This document shows, piece by piece, positions 10,889-22,545 of a stretch of DNA of 64,000 bases. The notes beneath the pieces are model-generated. The model did not search any database. It was not told where the DNA came from and saw only the letters and a program-made list of their open reading frames with translations. Location of the stretch: NCBI GenBank assembly GCA_035578155.1, contig JAPWDM010000003.1, positions 65,898,142 to 65,962,141 of the forward strand, read 5' to 3'. Position numbers and translations under genes: made by a program. Numbering within the stretch: the first letter of the stretch is position 1; each line of letters opens with the position of its first letter. The DNA comes from Brachynemurus nebulosus. Lineage: Eukaryota; Arthropoda; Insecta; Neuroptera; Myrmeleontidae.

Positions 10889-12131
10889 TAGGGCTTGGAA
10901 TACCGGTGTCTTTTTATAATACCGGTATTTATTCGGTACTAGCAGTTAAAATACCGGAATTCCGGTATTTCGGTATTTTTTCGGTATTGAATGAAGATAG
11001 TAAAGAAAAAAGGAAAAAATATTAAAAATTATTTAATAAAATTAATTGGTAACAGTAATAATAACAAACTACATCATCTTTGGATTTTAAAAATTTAAAT
11101 ACATAATTGCTTCCGAGACTACTAAAGTAGCGGAAGCATTGTGATCACTTTTGAAAAATAAAAAATTTTTTCTCTTCAAAATCAAATTTTTTACGCACAT
11201 TTTACGTTTTAGAGCTTCCTGAACAATTTTGGTTTGGGCCGTCCGTCTGTCTGTCCGTCTGTGTGTCTCCAATTTTGCACCAAGTGGCATAACTTCCGAA
11301 CTATTCGATTGTTTTTAATGAAATTTTCAGAAATTATGCAGTTTGGCTCCGCGATGGTCCCCTATGAATTTAATCAAAATCGGAGTAACGGTAGCAACGC
11401 CGCTACCATGTCATTCCAAAATTGCACCAAGTGGCATAACTTCTGAACTACTCAATTCTTTTTTATGAAATTTTCAGAAATTATGTAGTTTGGTTCCTAA
11501 ATGGTCCCCTATGAATTTAATCGAAATCGGAGTAACGGTAGCTACGCCGCTACCATGAAATCCCATTAAATGTCAATATCTTATTTACTGCTAGTCCTAT
11601 CTCGCTCAAATTTTTAGGGTTTATTGGGGGTTAGTTTCTAAAATATTTTTGCTATTATTTTATAATTTAGCCTTTAAGTCTTTTGAGTTACAACAGTTTT
11701 TTATAAACTTCAAGGCGAAAATATAATTTCACGGTATATAATATGTATATTTGGTAGAATACTGTTTTAAAGCCTTTTACGACTACGAGGAAGCTGTGTG
11801 CCCACCCTATTGGCAGCGTATTTTGTATTTTTTCTTATAGAAAAATACTTAAAAATATTCCAGATTTATGAAAAAAAAATGAATAAGATATCTGGTTATC
11901 TGCACATATGGAAAACATTAAGCAAAACTAAAGACATTGTAATAAAATTTATGTTGTAAATCTAACGTAAAAAAAATATTCAAAATATATAATATATCAA
12001 GTATTTGATTTTGTTAATACCGAAACCGAAATACCGGTATTTGAAATTTTAATACCGGTTTTACAAAACGTTTAAAAATTTCCGGTATTCCGGTTTTTCG
12101 GTAGTACCAGTATACCGGTATCCAAGCTCTA
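10889..12131. mobile_element. hAT element, 1243 bp, exact 8-bp target duplication
   Basis: Ends TAGGGCTTGGAATACCGGT and (inverted right) TAGAGCTTGGATACCGGT are flanked by ATTTAAAA on both sides (10881-10888 and 12132-12139). The subterminal regions on both sides are built of repeated ATACCGGTATT and CCGGTATTT blocks in both orientations, unusual for such AT-rich DNA. No transposase frame remains. Much of the middle (11110-11825) is a separate repeat (Family G) that also occurs at 49056-49545, so the hAT proper is about 500 bp with a nested insertion. Confidence 0.92.
11110..11825 (+). repeat. Family G repeat, copy 1, nested in the hAT
   Basis: It starts near GACTACTAAAGTAGCGGAAGC and ends near GACTACGAGGAAGCTGTGTG. 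Both ends recur, inverted, at 49056-49545. It contains a tandem duplication with exact 147-bp period (CAAGTGGCATAACTTC at 11281 and 11428, each followed by GGTCCCCTATGAATTTAATC and a GGAGTAACGGTAGC block); the other copy has one unit. There is a CTGT/CCGT simple run near 11240-11265. No TIR or poly-A tail was seen, so the class is unknown. Confidence 0.7.
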
Positions 12132-12139
12132 ATTTAAAA

Positions 12140-13299
12140 TCATTATTTTTGAAAGTGGGGTGCATCAGAAGTTGTTACTATCACTCATTTATAATCGAGG
12201 ATTTATTCACTATTTTTTTTTTTTTTTTTACAAAATTCTAACCATAAGTCAGGAAATTCATACAATTATCAAACAACTAAAGTATCCTGTAATTATTTTC
12301 GGTTGTACACATGCGCAATAACAATACCATTCATATAAATTATTAATTATTATTTTTCAATGACCTTTTCAACAAAAATGATTCAAATATCATTTTATGT
12401 CATCAAAAAAAATAAAATCATAGAATGGATGTTACCAATTTTTTTTTTTTTTTATTATTATTACATATTTAAAAATAAAAGAAAAAAAATCTATTGAGGG
12501 AAAAACATTTGAGTAATTTTAATAAACTTATTCATAACACGTCACGCTTTGATAATTTTACTGTGTTTGACTGTATTTGAAATGTGTGTATTTGTTTGAA
12601 GTTAGTTGGACTGCTTGTGCTATTCGCTATTCTTTTTATAATTTTTTTTTTTTTGTTTTAAAAATTATTTGTATGTACTTTGTGTGTTATTGATCTCGCC
12701 AAATAGATATTAATAACCTTGGTCAATGTCAACTTTTTGCGTCAAATTTTTAAAAAAAGAATCGTGTTTTTTTAAACCCTTTGATGTGATTTCTCGGTTT
12801 TCTTGAACAATGATAGACCAAATTCTTCTATAAATGTTTATTTAAAACATATGTGTATGTTAAATGTATACTTATACATAAAAATAATGGACCGATTTGA
12901 GAGAAAAATTACTCCGAGTTACTCTCGAGAGTCAGAGAGAGAGTTCATTTCAAATAGATTGAACACTATTACTAATGAATTTACATAAGAATAAATCGGC
13001 CAGCACCCCTAATATTTCGATGTCCGCGCATGAAGTTTGAAAAAAATCCCACCAAAACGATAAAAGACGACACAACGAATTCAATAGGATTTTGTGTTGT
13101 TGTACTACAAAATCCTAAAATGGGCCCCGCTATTTGAAATGGACTCTAAATATAAGCGGATCTGTAACTGATAATTCTATCTGGCAGTTTAAATAAAAAT
13201 TTTCAACTGTAAAACATGAAAATTATTATTAAAAAAAAAAAAAGAAAAATTAATAAATTTGAAGTTTATTTTTTCTCAAATCAAGCCTTATGGAATTGG
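12140..13299. other. AT-rich DNA without recognisable gene
   Basis: No gene seen. Poly-T runs lie at 12211-12230, 12440-12453 and 12640-12653. The short ORF at 12803-12988 shows no domain. TTGTGTTGTTGTACTACAAA near 13092 and GTCGTTTTATCG-like sequence near 13060 (inverted) suggest an old inverted repeat, but it could not be delimited. Confidence 0.4.
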
Positions 13300-13785
13300 A
13301 AAATAGTATATTGTGTAATAAGTGCGGGAAATTGTTGATTGCCCACGAAAGCGAAGTTGAGTGGGCAATCGACAATCGCTTGAGTGGGGCAATCGACAAT
13401 CCCGCACGAGTTGCATATACTATTTTTTATTACGAATTTCACATACTTTTTCGATTATTATTACTATTTTTGACATTTTTATTACTTTTTAAAATAATAT
13501 TTTTGAGTGTTCATCTTTTTTTCTGAATTAATTATCGTTTAAATTACTTTGTTGGTGGTTTCTATAGAAATAATTATGAAATAGTGTATTTATTAAATGA
13601 AAAATTTAGAGGCGGCTTTGCCTGGTTTGATTAAATTTTGCGTGTTTTATTGTCAATTTGCGTGCGGAAAGTTACTTTCCACACGCAAAAAAGTATGCGG
13701 GAAGAGTACAGTGGGCAAACAGCTATTTTGCGTACAGAAATGTGTGCGCCAAGTTAGTACTTCTCCCGCATGAGTAATAAAAAAT
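13300..13785 (+). repeat. Family E dispersed repeat, copy 2
   Basis: Second copy of the repeat at 115-574. This copy shows the hairpin more clearly: GATTGCCCAC and GTGGGCAATC pair perfectly across a 14-nt loop, inside a larger GTGCGGGAAATTGT / ACAATCCCGCAC stem. Near the 3' end it has extra sequence absent from copy 1: ATGCGGGAAGAGTAC (13694) and GTACTTCTCCCGCAT (13756), a second inverted pair. No coding function. Confidence 0.65.
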
Positions 13786-13879
13786 TATTTTTGAAACCAA
13801 TTTTAAGCGTCACAAATTTTTTCAACTGTAAGCCATCCCAAAAACATATCCCTGTTAAAATGAACGTTTAATACTAAAA

Positions 13880-14101
13880 AATACCCCTATCGCAACATTC
13901 TGAATAACATAGCGAATTTCCGTTTAAAAAAATTAGTTTTTCTCGGAAACTAGTTAACGTAGAATAATAGTTTTAAAGACCTTTTTTGTGTGATTTTTTC
14001 TTCCCGTTTCGATGATGTAACAAAAAATGTTGCAAAAAATTTTGAATAAGGGGAAATTTTGGCAAAAAACTAATTTCTTTCACAAAAATTGCCAAAAAAA
14101 C

Positions 14102-14156
<55 letters not shown>

Positions 14157-14281
14157 TTTAGTGAATATTATTTTCGGTTTCTAGGGACCTCAAAACAAAT
14201 TTCTGTCATAATCCCGGGTTCAAGTCGCGTCATGACAGTGGCTATAATAGGTGAATTCCATTCTGTAGATTCGCTAAAAGG
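13880..14281 (+). mobile_element. Family A element with internal (TA)n, copy 1
   Basis: The left part begins ATACCCCTATCGCAACATTC then AACATAGCGAATTTCCG; the right part ends GATTCGCTAAAAG. The AGCGAAT blocks near each end are inverted copies. Between them lie TTTTTCTCGGAAACTAG, GACCTTTTTTGTG and TTTTGGCAAAAAACTA, then a (TA)n tract (14104-14153), then AAATTTTAGTGAATATTATT, GGTTTCTAGGGACCTC and CCCGGGTTCAAGTCGCG. The same order is found at 22280, 23505, 30670 (minus), 45935 and 52810 (minus). No protein is encoded; probably a non-autonomous DNA element. Confidence 0.75.
14104..14153. repeat. (TA)25 microsatellite inside Family A
   Basis: Pure TA dinucleotide run of about 50 bp. It sits at the same internal place as the TA runs at 30769, 46756 and 52942, that is, just before AAATTTTAGTGAAT, so it is part of the mobile family rather than a chance locus. 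Confidence 0.95.
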
Positions 14282-14995
14282 CTCTAAACTCCCTTAATCA
14301 AAATTTAACATTAACTGTCGCCTGTGTTATAAGTCGACACGCTTTCAAAAACACTATCGAGGAATCTATTGTCAAATAGCATTTCTGAAAACTCTCTCTA
14401 AAATGGGTTACGGACGCTATTTTTTTTGGACAATCAGTCTCACTTTAATTTTCATATACTCTTTACAAATCTGAGTCTTGTACTGACACAACAAGGTTAC
14501 CGTAGTCGCTGTAGTGTAACAAAAAAAAAATTTTAACACATCATTAGATCTATTTAAATGCATTTGCCACGGTCACTCTAATGTCAATTGGGGTCTACAT
14601 ACACACTATTAATTAACCAAAAACCTAGCTATAATTTAATAAAATAAACATTAAAATGAAGATTTAGTAAGTGTGAACTAGTTGGCAGCACCAGCGTATA
14701 ATTTAAACGTTTAAAACGATGTGTGCGTGCGTGTAACAAAGTTGAATAGATTGCATACAATGTTGGCTAAAATAACAAAGACTGATGGATGAGCGTTTAA
14801 CCATATTTTGGACACCACCACATGTTGATTAATGACTTAAATAGCCTTGAATTAAAATTAATGAAATTTTAATTCTATTAAAGACAATGGATGAGTGAGA
14901 TGAAGAATGCGGAACTGATATTCAAAATTTATTGAGACAAGACAAGATGTTGTTTTTTGTTATTTTTTATGAAAATTTTTATATTCAGACACATA
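14282..14995. other. AT-rich DNA without recognisable gene
   Basis: No gene or delimited repeat seen. It carries short A-runs (14521) and a GTGTGCGTGCGTG stretch near 14719. Confidence 0.4.
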
Positions 14996-15591
14996 CAGGT
15001 AAAGTCTAACATAAGATACGCCTAACATAAAATACACCGCGTTGCGGAAAAGAGATAAAAAAATAGCATTCTTATTCTTTTTATTCGAAAAATTTGACAT
15101 ATTTATTGCACAGTATGATTTTTATTACTAGTAACATAAACATGATATGAGATGTGATTTATTTATTATTTTATTAAACTTGCAATGTTTATTTAATATT
15201 AAGAGACAATATGTATGTATCAAGAGTGCGTTTACCGGTGATGTAATTTGACATGATGTGTCGAACTGTGAGAGCGTAAAATTAAACATAAATGCATAAT
15301 ACATAGTGTGTATGAAAACTACAGACATAGTACGCAATATATATCGATGCGCAATCATTTTTCAACTTGTTCAACCCCTATTTTGCTTAAAATATTTTTT
15401 ATATTGCGATTTTATTTGTTTTTTTGGCAAGTTTTGTATTTAACATGTAGAAATAAATTTATTTCTTAACATAATTTTTGAAAATCTTATGTTATATTCC
15501 ATTGGTCACACCCTGTATACTAGTGCTTGATATAAAATACACCGAGAGAGAGCCACGTCTGTTGGTGTATCTAATATCAGACCATTTACTG
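14996..15591. mobile_element. TA-flanked MITE, 596 bp
   Basis: The left end CAGGTAAAGTCTAACATAAG and the right end (inverted: CAGTAAATGGTCTGATATTA) are diverged inverted copies, each bordered by TA. Inside both ends lies an AGATAC(A/G)CC block, and AAAATACACCG is repeated at 15028 and 15534. No transposase frame. Tc1/mariner-like by target site. The ORF at 15128-15358 on the minus strand is within it and has no domain. Confidence 0.7.
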
Positions 15592-15593
15592 TA

Positions 15594-15951
15594 CATTAGT
15601 TCAGTGATTTTTTTGCTTTGTTTAATAATAATAATTGTCAGTTGATTTGAGTCGTTAACCTTTCATATTTTTTTTTTTTTTTTGGTAATTTATTTAAAAA
15701 TTATTTATATACAGATGTAGACAAATTAATTATGATGCCGGTGTAAAATGTTATATTGTGTGAAAGGTGTTAGAAATATGAATTTTTAATTTATTTTTAT
15801 GTATTGTTATTTTAAGTTAAATTTCTCATTATACATAATTTAATATATTATCATAATAATTGTATGTTTATGTATAATTTGTAATAAAAACGTTGATCTG
15901 ATTTTTATACGATTCTAACACAACACACGACAACAAGGTGAAGCAAAATTA
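15594..15951. other. AT-rich DNA without recognisable gene
   Basis: No gene seen. A T-run lies at 15668-15683. Confidence 0.4.
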
Positions 15952-16357
15952 CACTACCGTTCAAAAGTTTGGAAACAAACATATTATTGCAGATTACAAA
16001 ATTTCTTTACCAGACATTTTAATAAATTAGTTTGTTATTAAAATAAATTAGTTCGTACCACAATAAACACTATTATAAAAGCCTTTACATCTTTTGTCGG
16101 TAGTCTCCCGTATTGTTTTTGATAAATGCACGTGTTTTATTACAGTCTCGCTAATGACACAATAGACAATAATGTTCTCTTAAAGTAGCTGGTGAAAAAT
16201 CGTTCTCGATCTAGTGTAGCACAACTCTGGACATTCTTAAAAGATGAATGGAAAAATTGGACAAAGAATATTTTGATAAACTTCTAAACAGATGCCTAGA
16301 ATTTGTGAACAAGTCATCAAGAAAAATGGTGGTTACTTTGATGAAGTTAGAATCTAA
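15952..16357 (+). mobile_element. Decayed Tc1-family transposon, internally deleted
   Basis: The left end, next to TA, reads CACTACCGTTCAAAAGTTTG, a known style of Tc1-family inverted end. It is followed after a large deletion by the 3' end of a transposase reading frame (16219-16357). The expected right inverted end was not found before 16754, so the 3' side is lost or badly decayed. It cannot be autonomous. Confidence 0.7.
16219..16357 (+). pseudogene. Tc1-family transposase, C-terminal relic
   Basis: The frame from 16219 reads AQLWTFLKDEWKNWTK, then stops at a TAA after a likely 1-nt frameshift. The tail from about 16289 reads MPRICEQVIKKNGGYFDEV followed by R, I and a stop codon at 16355-16357. 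The pattern MPR..EQVI..KNGGY is the usual C-terminus of Tc1-family transposases, which cut and paste DNA at TA sites using a DDE/DDD RNase-H-like domain. That catalytic domain is absent here. The relic shows an autonomous relative once lived in this genome. Confidence 0.7.
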
Positions 16358-16876
<519 letters not shown>

Positions 16877-17224
16877 ATCACTACATTATACATACATATG
16901 TATGTGAGTGTGTGTGTGAATGTGTGCAAACACCAGCTCAGTATATTGTATGCAAGTGTTTAGTGTGTTTAGTTACCGTCTGGGCTTCGGTGTTACAACA
17001 TATTAATCACCAGAGATAACAAAGTACAACTCGAGTTGTACATTAAAAAAAAGTTTTAAGTGTGCTCAAGATCACACGACCGAAGTGCATGAAAACTGCT
17101 ATGGTAATTAGAGATATCCATCGGGCCGGAAAAAAAGAGGATTATATATTTATTGCCTGAAGATGGAAGTATATTACGAAACAGATAGCAATTTTTAAAA
17201 AGAAATCTTTTCTTTATTTATCTT

Positions 17225-17440
17225 TTACCCTGATGACATAAAACTCCTAAAATTCCTTTTCAATTTTACTACATATTAGGGTAATCATTGTAATCTTTGA
17301 GAACACGAAACTCAAGAACTAAAACCGAATTTCAAAATTCAGGGTTTGTCTGGCCACGCCTAGACTCATCCTCTATTGGTAGACACCTCACTTTTTGAAA
17401 TCCGTTAAGTAATCCTTTTGTTGTGTATGAGATTGTCTCC
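17225..17440 (+). repeat. Family I repeat, copy 1
   Basis: Shares ordered blocks with 28098-28395: AACTCAAGAAC / AACTTAAGAAC, AAAACCGAATTTCAAAATT / GAAACCGAACCTCAAAATT, TGGTAGACACCTCACTTTTT / TGATAGACACCTCACTTATT and GTTAAGTAA / GTTAAATAA. Divergence is high, so both copies are old. The other copy starts with a hAT-like CAGGAGTTCCCAAAGTATGG, so this is probably an old hAT relic. Confidence 0.55.
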
Positions 17441-17671
17441 AAGCTTATCGAAAACTTATTACTAATTATTTTTTTGAGACATCTTCAGTGACACTGAGGT
17501 TACCATCGAGTTTTCTTATTCACGATGGTGTTGCTACCTCAGTTTTTGGCCAATACTTCCAAAAAAAAAAACCTGTTCAATTTTTAAAGGTCAGTTAGAT
17601 GAATCCATTCTAACATTCTAATAAGCTGTATTTGAACTTATCATCATCAGGAACAAGACAAAAACAAAAGA
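17441..17671. other. Unassigned DNA before the 17.7-kb hAT
   Basis: No gene or repeat recognised. Confidence 0.4.
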
Positions 17672-17679
17672 TTCTATGC

Positions 17680-18318
17680 TAGGGATGGCGATCTGAGATC
17701 GATTAATCGAAAATCGATTTTCTGGGCTAAGAAAATCGATTTTTTAAATCGATATTTAGCAATGAATCGATTCAGTGAATCGATCTCAGACACTTAAAAA
17801 TCGGGATTCGATTTTTCCTGAAAAAAAAAAAATATTTACAATTATCGGAATACCTCTACTGGTACTTCAACTGTTGAAGGTGAATCAACATTCGTAAATA
17901 GGGCAAATAGTGATGCGCAATTTATTCATCATTTTTTGGTTGAAAAATTAACTTACTCGGCCCGTAAGTTTATTTTTGTGGTCATGGATTCTTAAGAATC
18001 ATCAGCTTTCAGCTTCGGATTCTCAAACTGCATCCGAGGCCACAAAAACTTACTGTCCTTGCTAAGTAATATACTATTTTATATTAGAAATAATTCTTAA
18101 CTTTGACCTAATTATAAGAAAGATTTTTACTTTTTACTTAAAAACAATATAAGATCGATTATTTTGGATTTTGTTTGTTTTCCATAAAAAAAGTTTTCAA
18201 AAAAATCGATTTCTCAAAATCGATTTTCTAGACCACGATTTTTTGTGAATTGATTCTCTAGACTTCGATTCGAATCGATTTAAAAATCGATCTTTTTTTA
18301 GAAAAATCGCCATCCCTA
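17680..18318. mobile_element. hAT element, 639 bp, exact 8-bp target duplication
   Basis: Ends TAGGGATGGCGAT and ATCGCCATCCCTA are perfect 13-bp inverted copies flanked by TTCTATGC (17672-17679 and 18319-18326). Both subterminal regions are packed with AAAATCGATTTT and ATCGATT blocks in both orientations, probably the multiple subterminal binding sites typical of hAT elements. The interior holds a GGCCnnnAAGTTT...TTTTGTGGTCATGGATTC section matched in inverse by ATCCGAGGCCACAAAAACTT. No coding frame. Confidence 0.95.
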
Positions 18319-18326
18319 TTCTATGC

Positions 18327-19159
18327 ACTGTATTTGTCATTTCACATTTTCAATTCATGTGGCACTCAGTAGGTGGCAGACAGATCGTTCTTCAAAAAGG
18401 AAAGAAAAAACAAAAACTGTAGAAACAAACAAAGTAAGAAAATTATTATATAGCAATTGAAATAAATAAGCATTAACATTTATTTTATTTACGTAAATTA
18501 TGGTTAGTTGCATTGTCTATGACTATAACATACTTGTCTTGTCGTTATATTGGTAATTGTCCAGAACAAAATGGAATATTATTATTCTTTCATATCATTT
18601 TATTTTATTGTCAATTGTCGTTACTGCCATTTACAAATAATAAATAAAAAAAATTTTCTAATAGATTGTTCAGAAAAAAAGAAAAACGAATTTGTTACAT
18701 CAATTACATAATATATTTAGGTGCATTTCTTTTGTAATCCATTCAAAACAGCAAAATATTTTTAAAATATCGTACAATTAAAATATGAAATGCGTTACAA
18801 AAGCCATAATGTAAAGATTGATATTTTATAAAAATAGTTGTTGTCAAACAGATGTATAACTAAAGAATCTTTTCAATAGAAAAATTGTTTAATTATTTAA
18901 TTTCATGTGAAAATTAGGATACATAGTTTCAAAACGAATTGTCAATTAACTGAACACTTTTAACGACAACGATTCTTGATAGACGTTTCGAAAACTAACG
19001 TATGACGACAGTTCCAGGACTCGCCGCTAGGAAATATTATTATTTCCAAAAACTTTTCTGTTGTTTAAATACAACATTGAAGATGAAATTTAATAATTGA
19101 TTCCTAGTGAATTCGTATTTATTTATTATTAAAAGCTTTTATTTAACTTGCTATGTTAG
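18327..19159. other. AT-rich DNA without recognisable gene
   Basis: No gene or delimited repeat was seen. Confidence 0.4.
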
Positions 19160-19850
19160 TATGTTGGTTTAGCTCAAATTTTGGAATCAAAATTTAGAGA
19201 GGTTCTAATTGAGCTAGAGGTTTCAAATTTTGTATACGTTTCTAACCTTGATGACAATGCAATATTGTATAACTAGTTTTTCCCTAAATTGCCCTAAACC
19301 AAAATTGTTGATTTTTAGTCCTATGCAACTTTTTGATATTTCGAATTGTCAAATGTTGTCCATTGATTTTAAATTGCAATTTTTTGTTTCCATAGTTATG
19401 TCTGATTAGGGTAAAATCAACCGATTAAAATATAGGTAAAAAAAATACTTCTTTATTTTTTTTCTTTTAAATTAATTGTAATCAGACTAAAGAGTAGAAA
19501 ATAAAATAAAGTAAAAAAAAATGTTTTCTAAGGAAAAGCTTTTATTTAAAAATGGGCTAAAAAAAATGAAATAACTACTGAGTGAAGTTTGAAGCAATAT
19601 GCAACATAATTTATAAACGCTTGAGGCGTTTAATCAAGTTTGGTAAGTACTGAAAAGTAAAATAGCTACACTTATATCCAAAACAGAAATAATTAATGAT
19701 AACGCCTCAAGCTTTTATAAATTATGTTGCATATTACTTCAAACTTCACTCAGTAGTTATTTCATTTTTTTTAGCCCATTTTTAAATTAATGCTTTTTTT
19801 TAAAAAAACATTTTTTTTACTTTATTTTATTTTTTAATACTGAAAATTTT
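19160..19850 (+). repeat. Family F repeat with palindromic core, copy 1
   Basis: About 690 bp, found again inverted at 50516-51190. The 5' part includes TTCTAACCTTGATGACAATG, CCCTAAACCAAAATTGTTG and CCATAGTTATGTCTGATTAG. The 3' part (19515-19835) is a near-perfect palindrome: GAGTGAAGTTTGAAGCAATA, then GCAACATAATTTATAAA..CTTGAGGCGTT, a centre of about 70 bp, and the inverse of both. Arms are about 110 bp each. No coding frame. Such a transcript would form a long hairpin. Confidence 0.75.
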
Positions 19851-21030
19851 ATTTTTATGTGTAAATTTTTAATTCTATGAAAACTGATACGTGAAAAAAA
19901 AAACCTGTCAAAAATATAATTATATTATACGCGTTCTTTATTCGTAATTGATGTCTTTCAACTGAAATTGTATCGTAACGATTTTCTAAAATTAGAAAAT
20001 ACGTAGGCGTTGTTTTAATGTACATATGAAATGAAAAAGCATATATTATAACAAACAATACTATTACACTGCGAAAAAAATATTCGATAATTTCAGTAAG
20101 TGAGAAGTAATATACAAAATAGTTTGTGACAGAATCTTTTTCAAATTTTGAGTGTGTTACGATAACTTTAACTGACCAAAAATGCTTCTTGCAAACAGAA
20201 GGAGGGTGAAAGAGCTTCATTTCGAAATTAGAAACCAAACCAACATAAACATAATTCAAAATCTCACGATGTGACTAGAAATTACTTTTTTAAGAAGAAA
20301 CAGAAACATTTTTCAATATTCTATTTAATTCTTTTATAATAATACAAAAATTTCAATACATACATATGTAACGTGATGACGAAATACGTTAGAACATTCA
20401 GCAACTAACACTAGCGCAAATTCACACACACAAAAAAAAAAAATATGAATATTCGAACCATTTTATTAACATTAATATTTTATTATTTTAGGGGTAGGAG
20501 AATACTTTTTTTGACGTAGTGTTTTATTAGAATTATTTTTTTCCTTCAGTAATAAATTTTTTTTTCGTCGATGTGTAAATGATGAAATTCAAAAATAAGT
20601 TCAAATCCTTTGTCTGTGTAAAATAATTCTATTATTTGGAATAATTCTTTGAGCTCACTAAGCCGATGAGGGGCTATTTTTAAATTTTTCAACAACTGGA
20701 ATGTTAGTTGTTTTTTTTTTTTTTTGTAGTTTACACTGATTTATAAAAATTTTTAAAACACTTTTTGCTTTGTAAAAAATCCTTTTTTTATTTACATTTA
20801 CTATTCCCTAAAGAACTTCGGTCAATAATAAGCACACATATTAGTTATTGTCACGTTTCAAAGTAAATTTTTTATTTTCAAGTAAATTTTTGCTTTCTAT
20901 TATCGAAAACGTTTTAGTTTTTCCTTTTTTCAAATTGAAAATTATTTCCTTGTCACGTATCATCAGTACTTACTTACCATTCATACATTTACACAGTTAG
21001 GTGCAAAAATATGTAAACACTCTTTGTTTA
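19851..21030. other. AT-rich DNA; one open frame of doubtful meaning
   Basis: The minus strand holds a 134-codon open frame at 19855-20259 that translates to a hydrophobic, I/F/Y-rich chain with no motif recognised. In DNA this AT-rich, one such frame may well be chance. Nothing else was seen apart from T-runs at 20710-20726. Confidence 0.3.
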
Positions 21031-21221
21031 TCCGGAGATTTGCGAACAGTGAACACGGAGATTTGCGTACACTTAATTAATATTCGTGGCTATTTACAAG
21101 ACTGATTGAAAATGTATGCAAATCTCTGTTGTTCTATAATATATTTGTCTAATCTTATCAAGTAAGTAGCAGGTAATAACAATCCTTATGGTACACAAAT
21201 CTCCATGTTCGCAAATCTCCG
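21031..21221. mobile_element. Short inverted-repeat element, ~190 bp
   Basis: TCCGGAGATTTGCGAACA (21031) and TGTTCGCAAATCTCCGA (21205) are inverted, and a second inner pair GGAGATTTGCGTACA / GTACACAAATCTCC follows. The segment is a probable MITE. The target duplication is not clear (TTA-like on both sides). Confidence 0.6.
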
Positions 21222-22279
21222 ATTATCAAACATACTTTCGTAATTGTACGGACAAATTCAGAATGAAAATAATTCTTTTTGTATTGTACTTTTTGTTTAT
21301 CTGTACACGTTCAAGTGATTTGTTAAATAACTTTAGATACTTTATTTTTACTACATCTATTAATTAATATTGCTGTCTGAAAACATACATGTTAGTAAGT
21401 ATTTGAATTGTTTAAACTGTCTGGCTATGTGTAATGTTTTGTTAGTTACTGCACATATGTATATATTAGACAGCCAATATACGCATAACCGTTTACATCC
21501 ATATTTAACCAATATCCATAAAGTTATTATTATTTAAATATATGCAAATATCCATAATAGATATGAGAGAGGTACGACAGACAAATAGACAGACAGACTG
21601 TGTGCAACTTTTGAACACATTCAATACAAAATTCTAAATTTAGTCATATAGTCAAATGAATGAGTATGTTAGTTGAGTCTTAAGTATTTACTAAAGGCTA
21701 CTTAAAGAATTTACAGGTTGTAAAATGATGAATCAATGGGTTTACTTTATGATGTTTTTTTTTTTGTCTTAGAAAAATTTGTATTTTTCTAAAAGATTTT
21801 TAAAGCTTGCTGGCATTAGCGTTGTAACTTCCTGTTTATTTGCACTGCATAAATATTATATCGAAATTTTTAGAAATCAGGTATCGCAGAAACATCTCTG
21901 GTCACAGTCTCGTGAGTAAAAGAACGAATTTCCTAGGACTTTTAAAAGAAATTCAAAAAATAAAATTTTCAAAATATTTTGTCAAAAGTCAATTTCTTAA
22001 CGTAAAAATTAGATAAATAAGAATTTACATAAATATTTTATTATAATGAAAAAAATTTAGATTAAACAAAGAAAAATAAAAATATGTTAAGCAGTCAGAT
22101 TCTGATTAATTTTTTTTCCTTTTTTTTAATTAGTCGTAATTAACATTTTTTTGACAACCAAAAACTTTTGAAGCCTTTTGAAGTGAATTTTTCTCGAAAA
22201 CGAGATTACATGGAGAGAGATTACGAGATTATATGTCTCAAACAGCGTAATAAAATTTCGAGAACATTTGAATTTTGGA
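21222..22279. other. AT-rich DNA without recognisable gene
   Basis: No gene seen. 21880-22240 has weak Family A-like phrases (AACGAATTTCC, CAAAATTTTG) and may be an old copy. Confidence 0.35.
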
Positions 22280-22545
22280 AAACGAAATACAAATTGATGT
22301 TTTTAATTGTTCTCGAAGACCAGTTTGCATAAAATAATGATGCAAAAACCTCCCTTATGTGATTTTTCCCTTCTTTCCGACAGTATTTTTTTTTTAAATA
22401 TTTTTTTTCTTTAAATAATTTTGAATTGTAGTAAATTTTGACGGAAGTACCCACTCATTTTTTTGACAAAAGATGTCTGGCGGATCGGAAGGGACTGGTT
22501 GAAGAACTCATCCAAGGGTTTGAAGCTCCGATAGCTGAATTTTCC
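22280..22545 (+). mobile_element. Family A, diverged partial copy
   Basis: Ordered matches to Family A: TTCTCGAAGACCAGTTTGCAT, then CCTCCCTTATGTGATTTTTCC, a T/A-rich stretch, ATGTCTGGCGGATCGGA, then GAACTCATCCAAGGGTTTG. Ends before the (TA)n position. No coding content. The 77-codon minus-strand frame here is a shadow of the repeat. Confidence 0.55.

Noticed and set aside
14212..14228. CCCGGGTTCAAGTCGCG in Family A resembles a tRNA/SINE B box
   Set aside because: No A box lies at the right distance, there is no tRNA fold or poly-A tail, and the family has inverted AGCGAAT blocks, which fits a DNA element better.
19855..20259. 134-codon open frame on the minus strand, hydrophobic
   Set aside because: No domain, signal or neighbour supports it. 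One frame of this length can arise by chance in 128 kb of AT-rich reading space.
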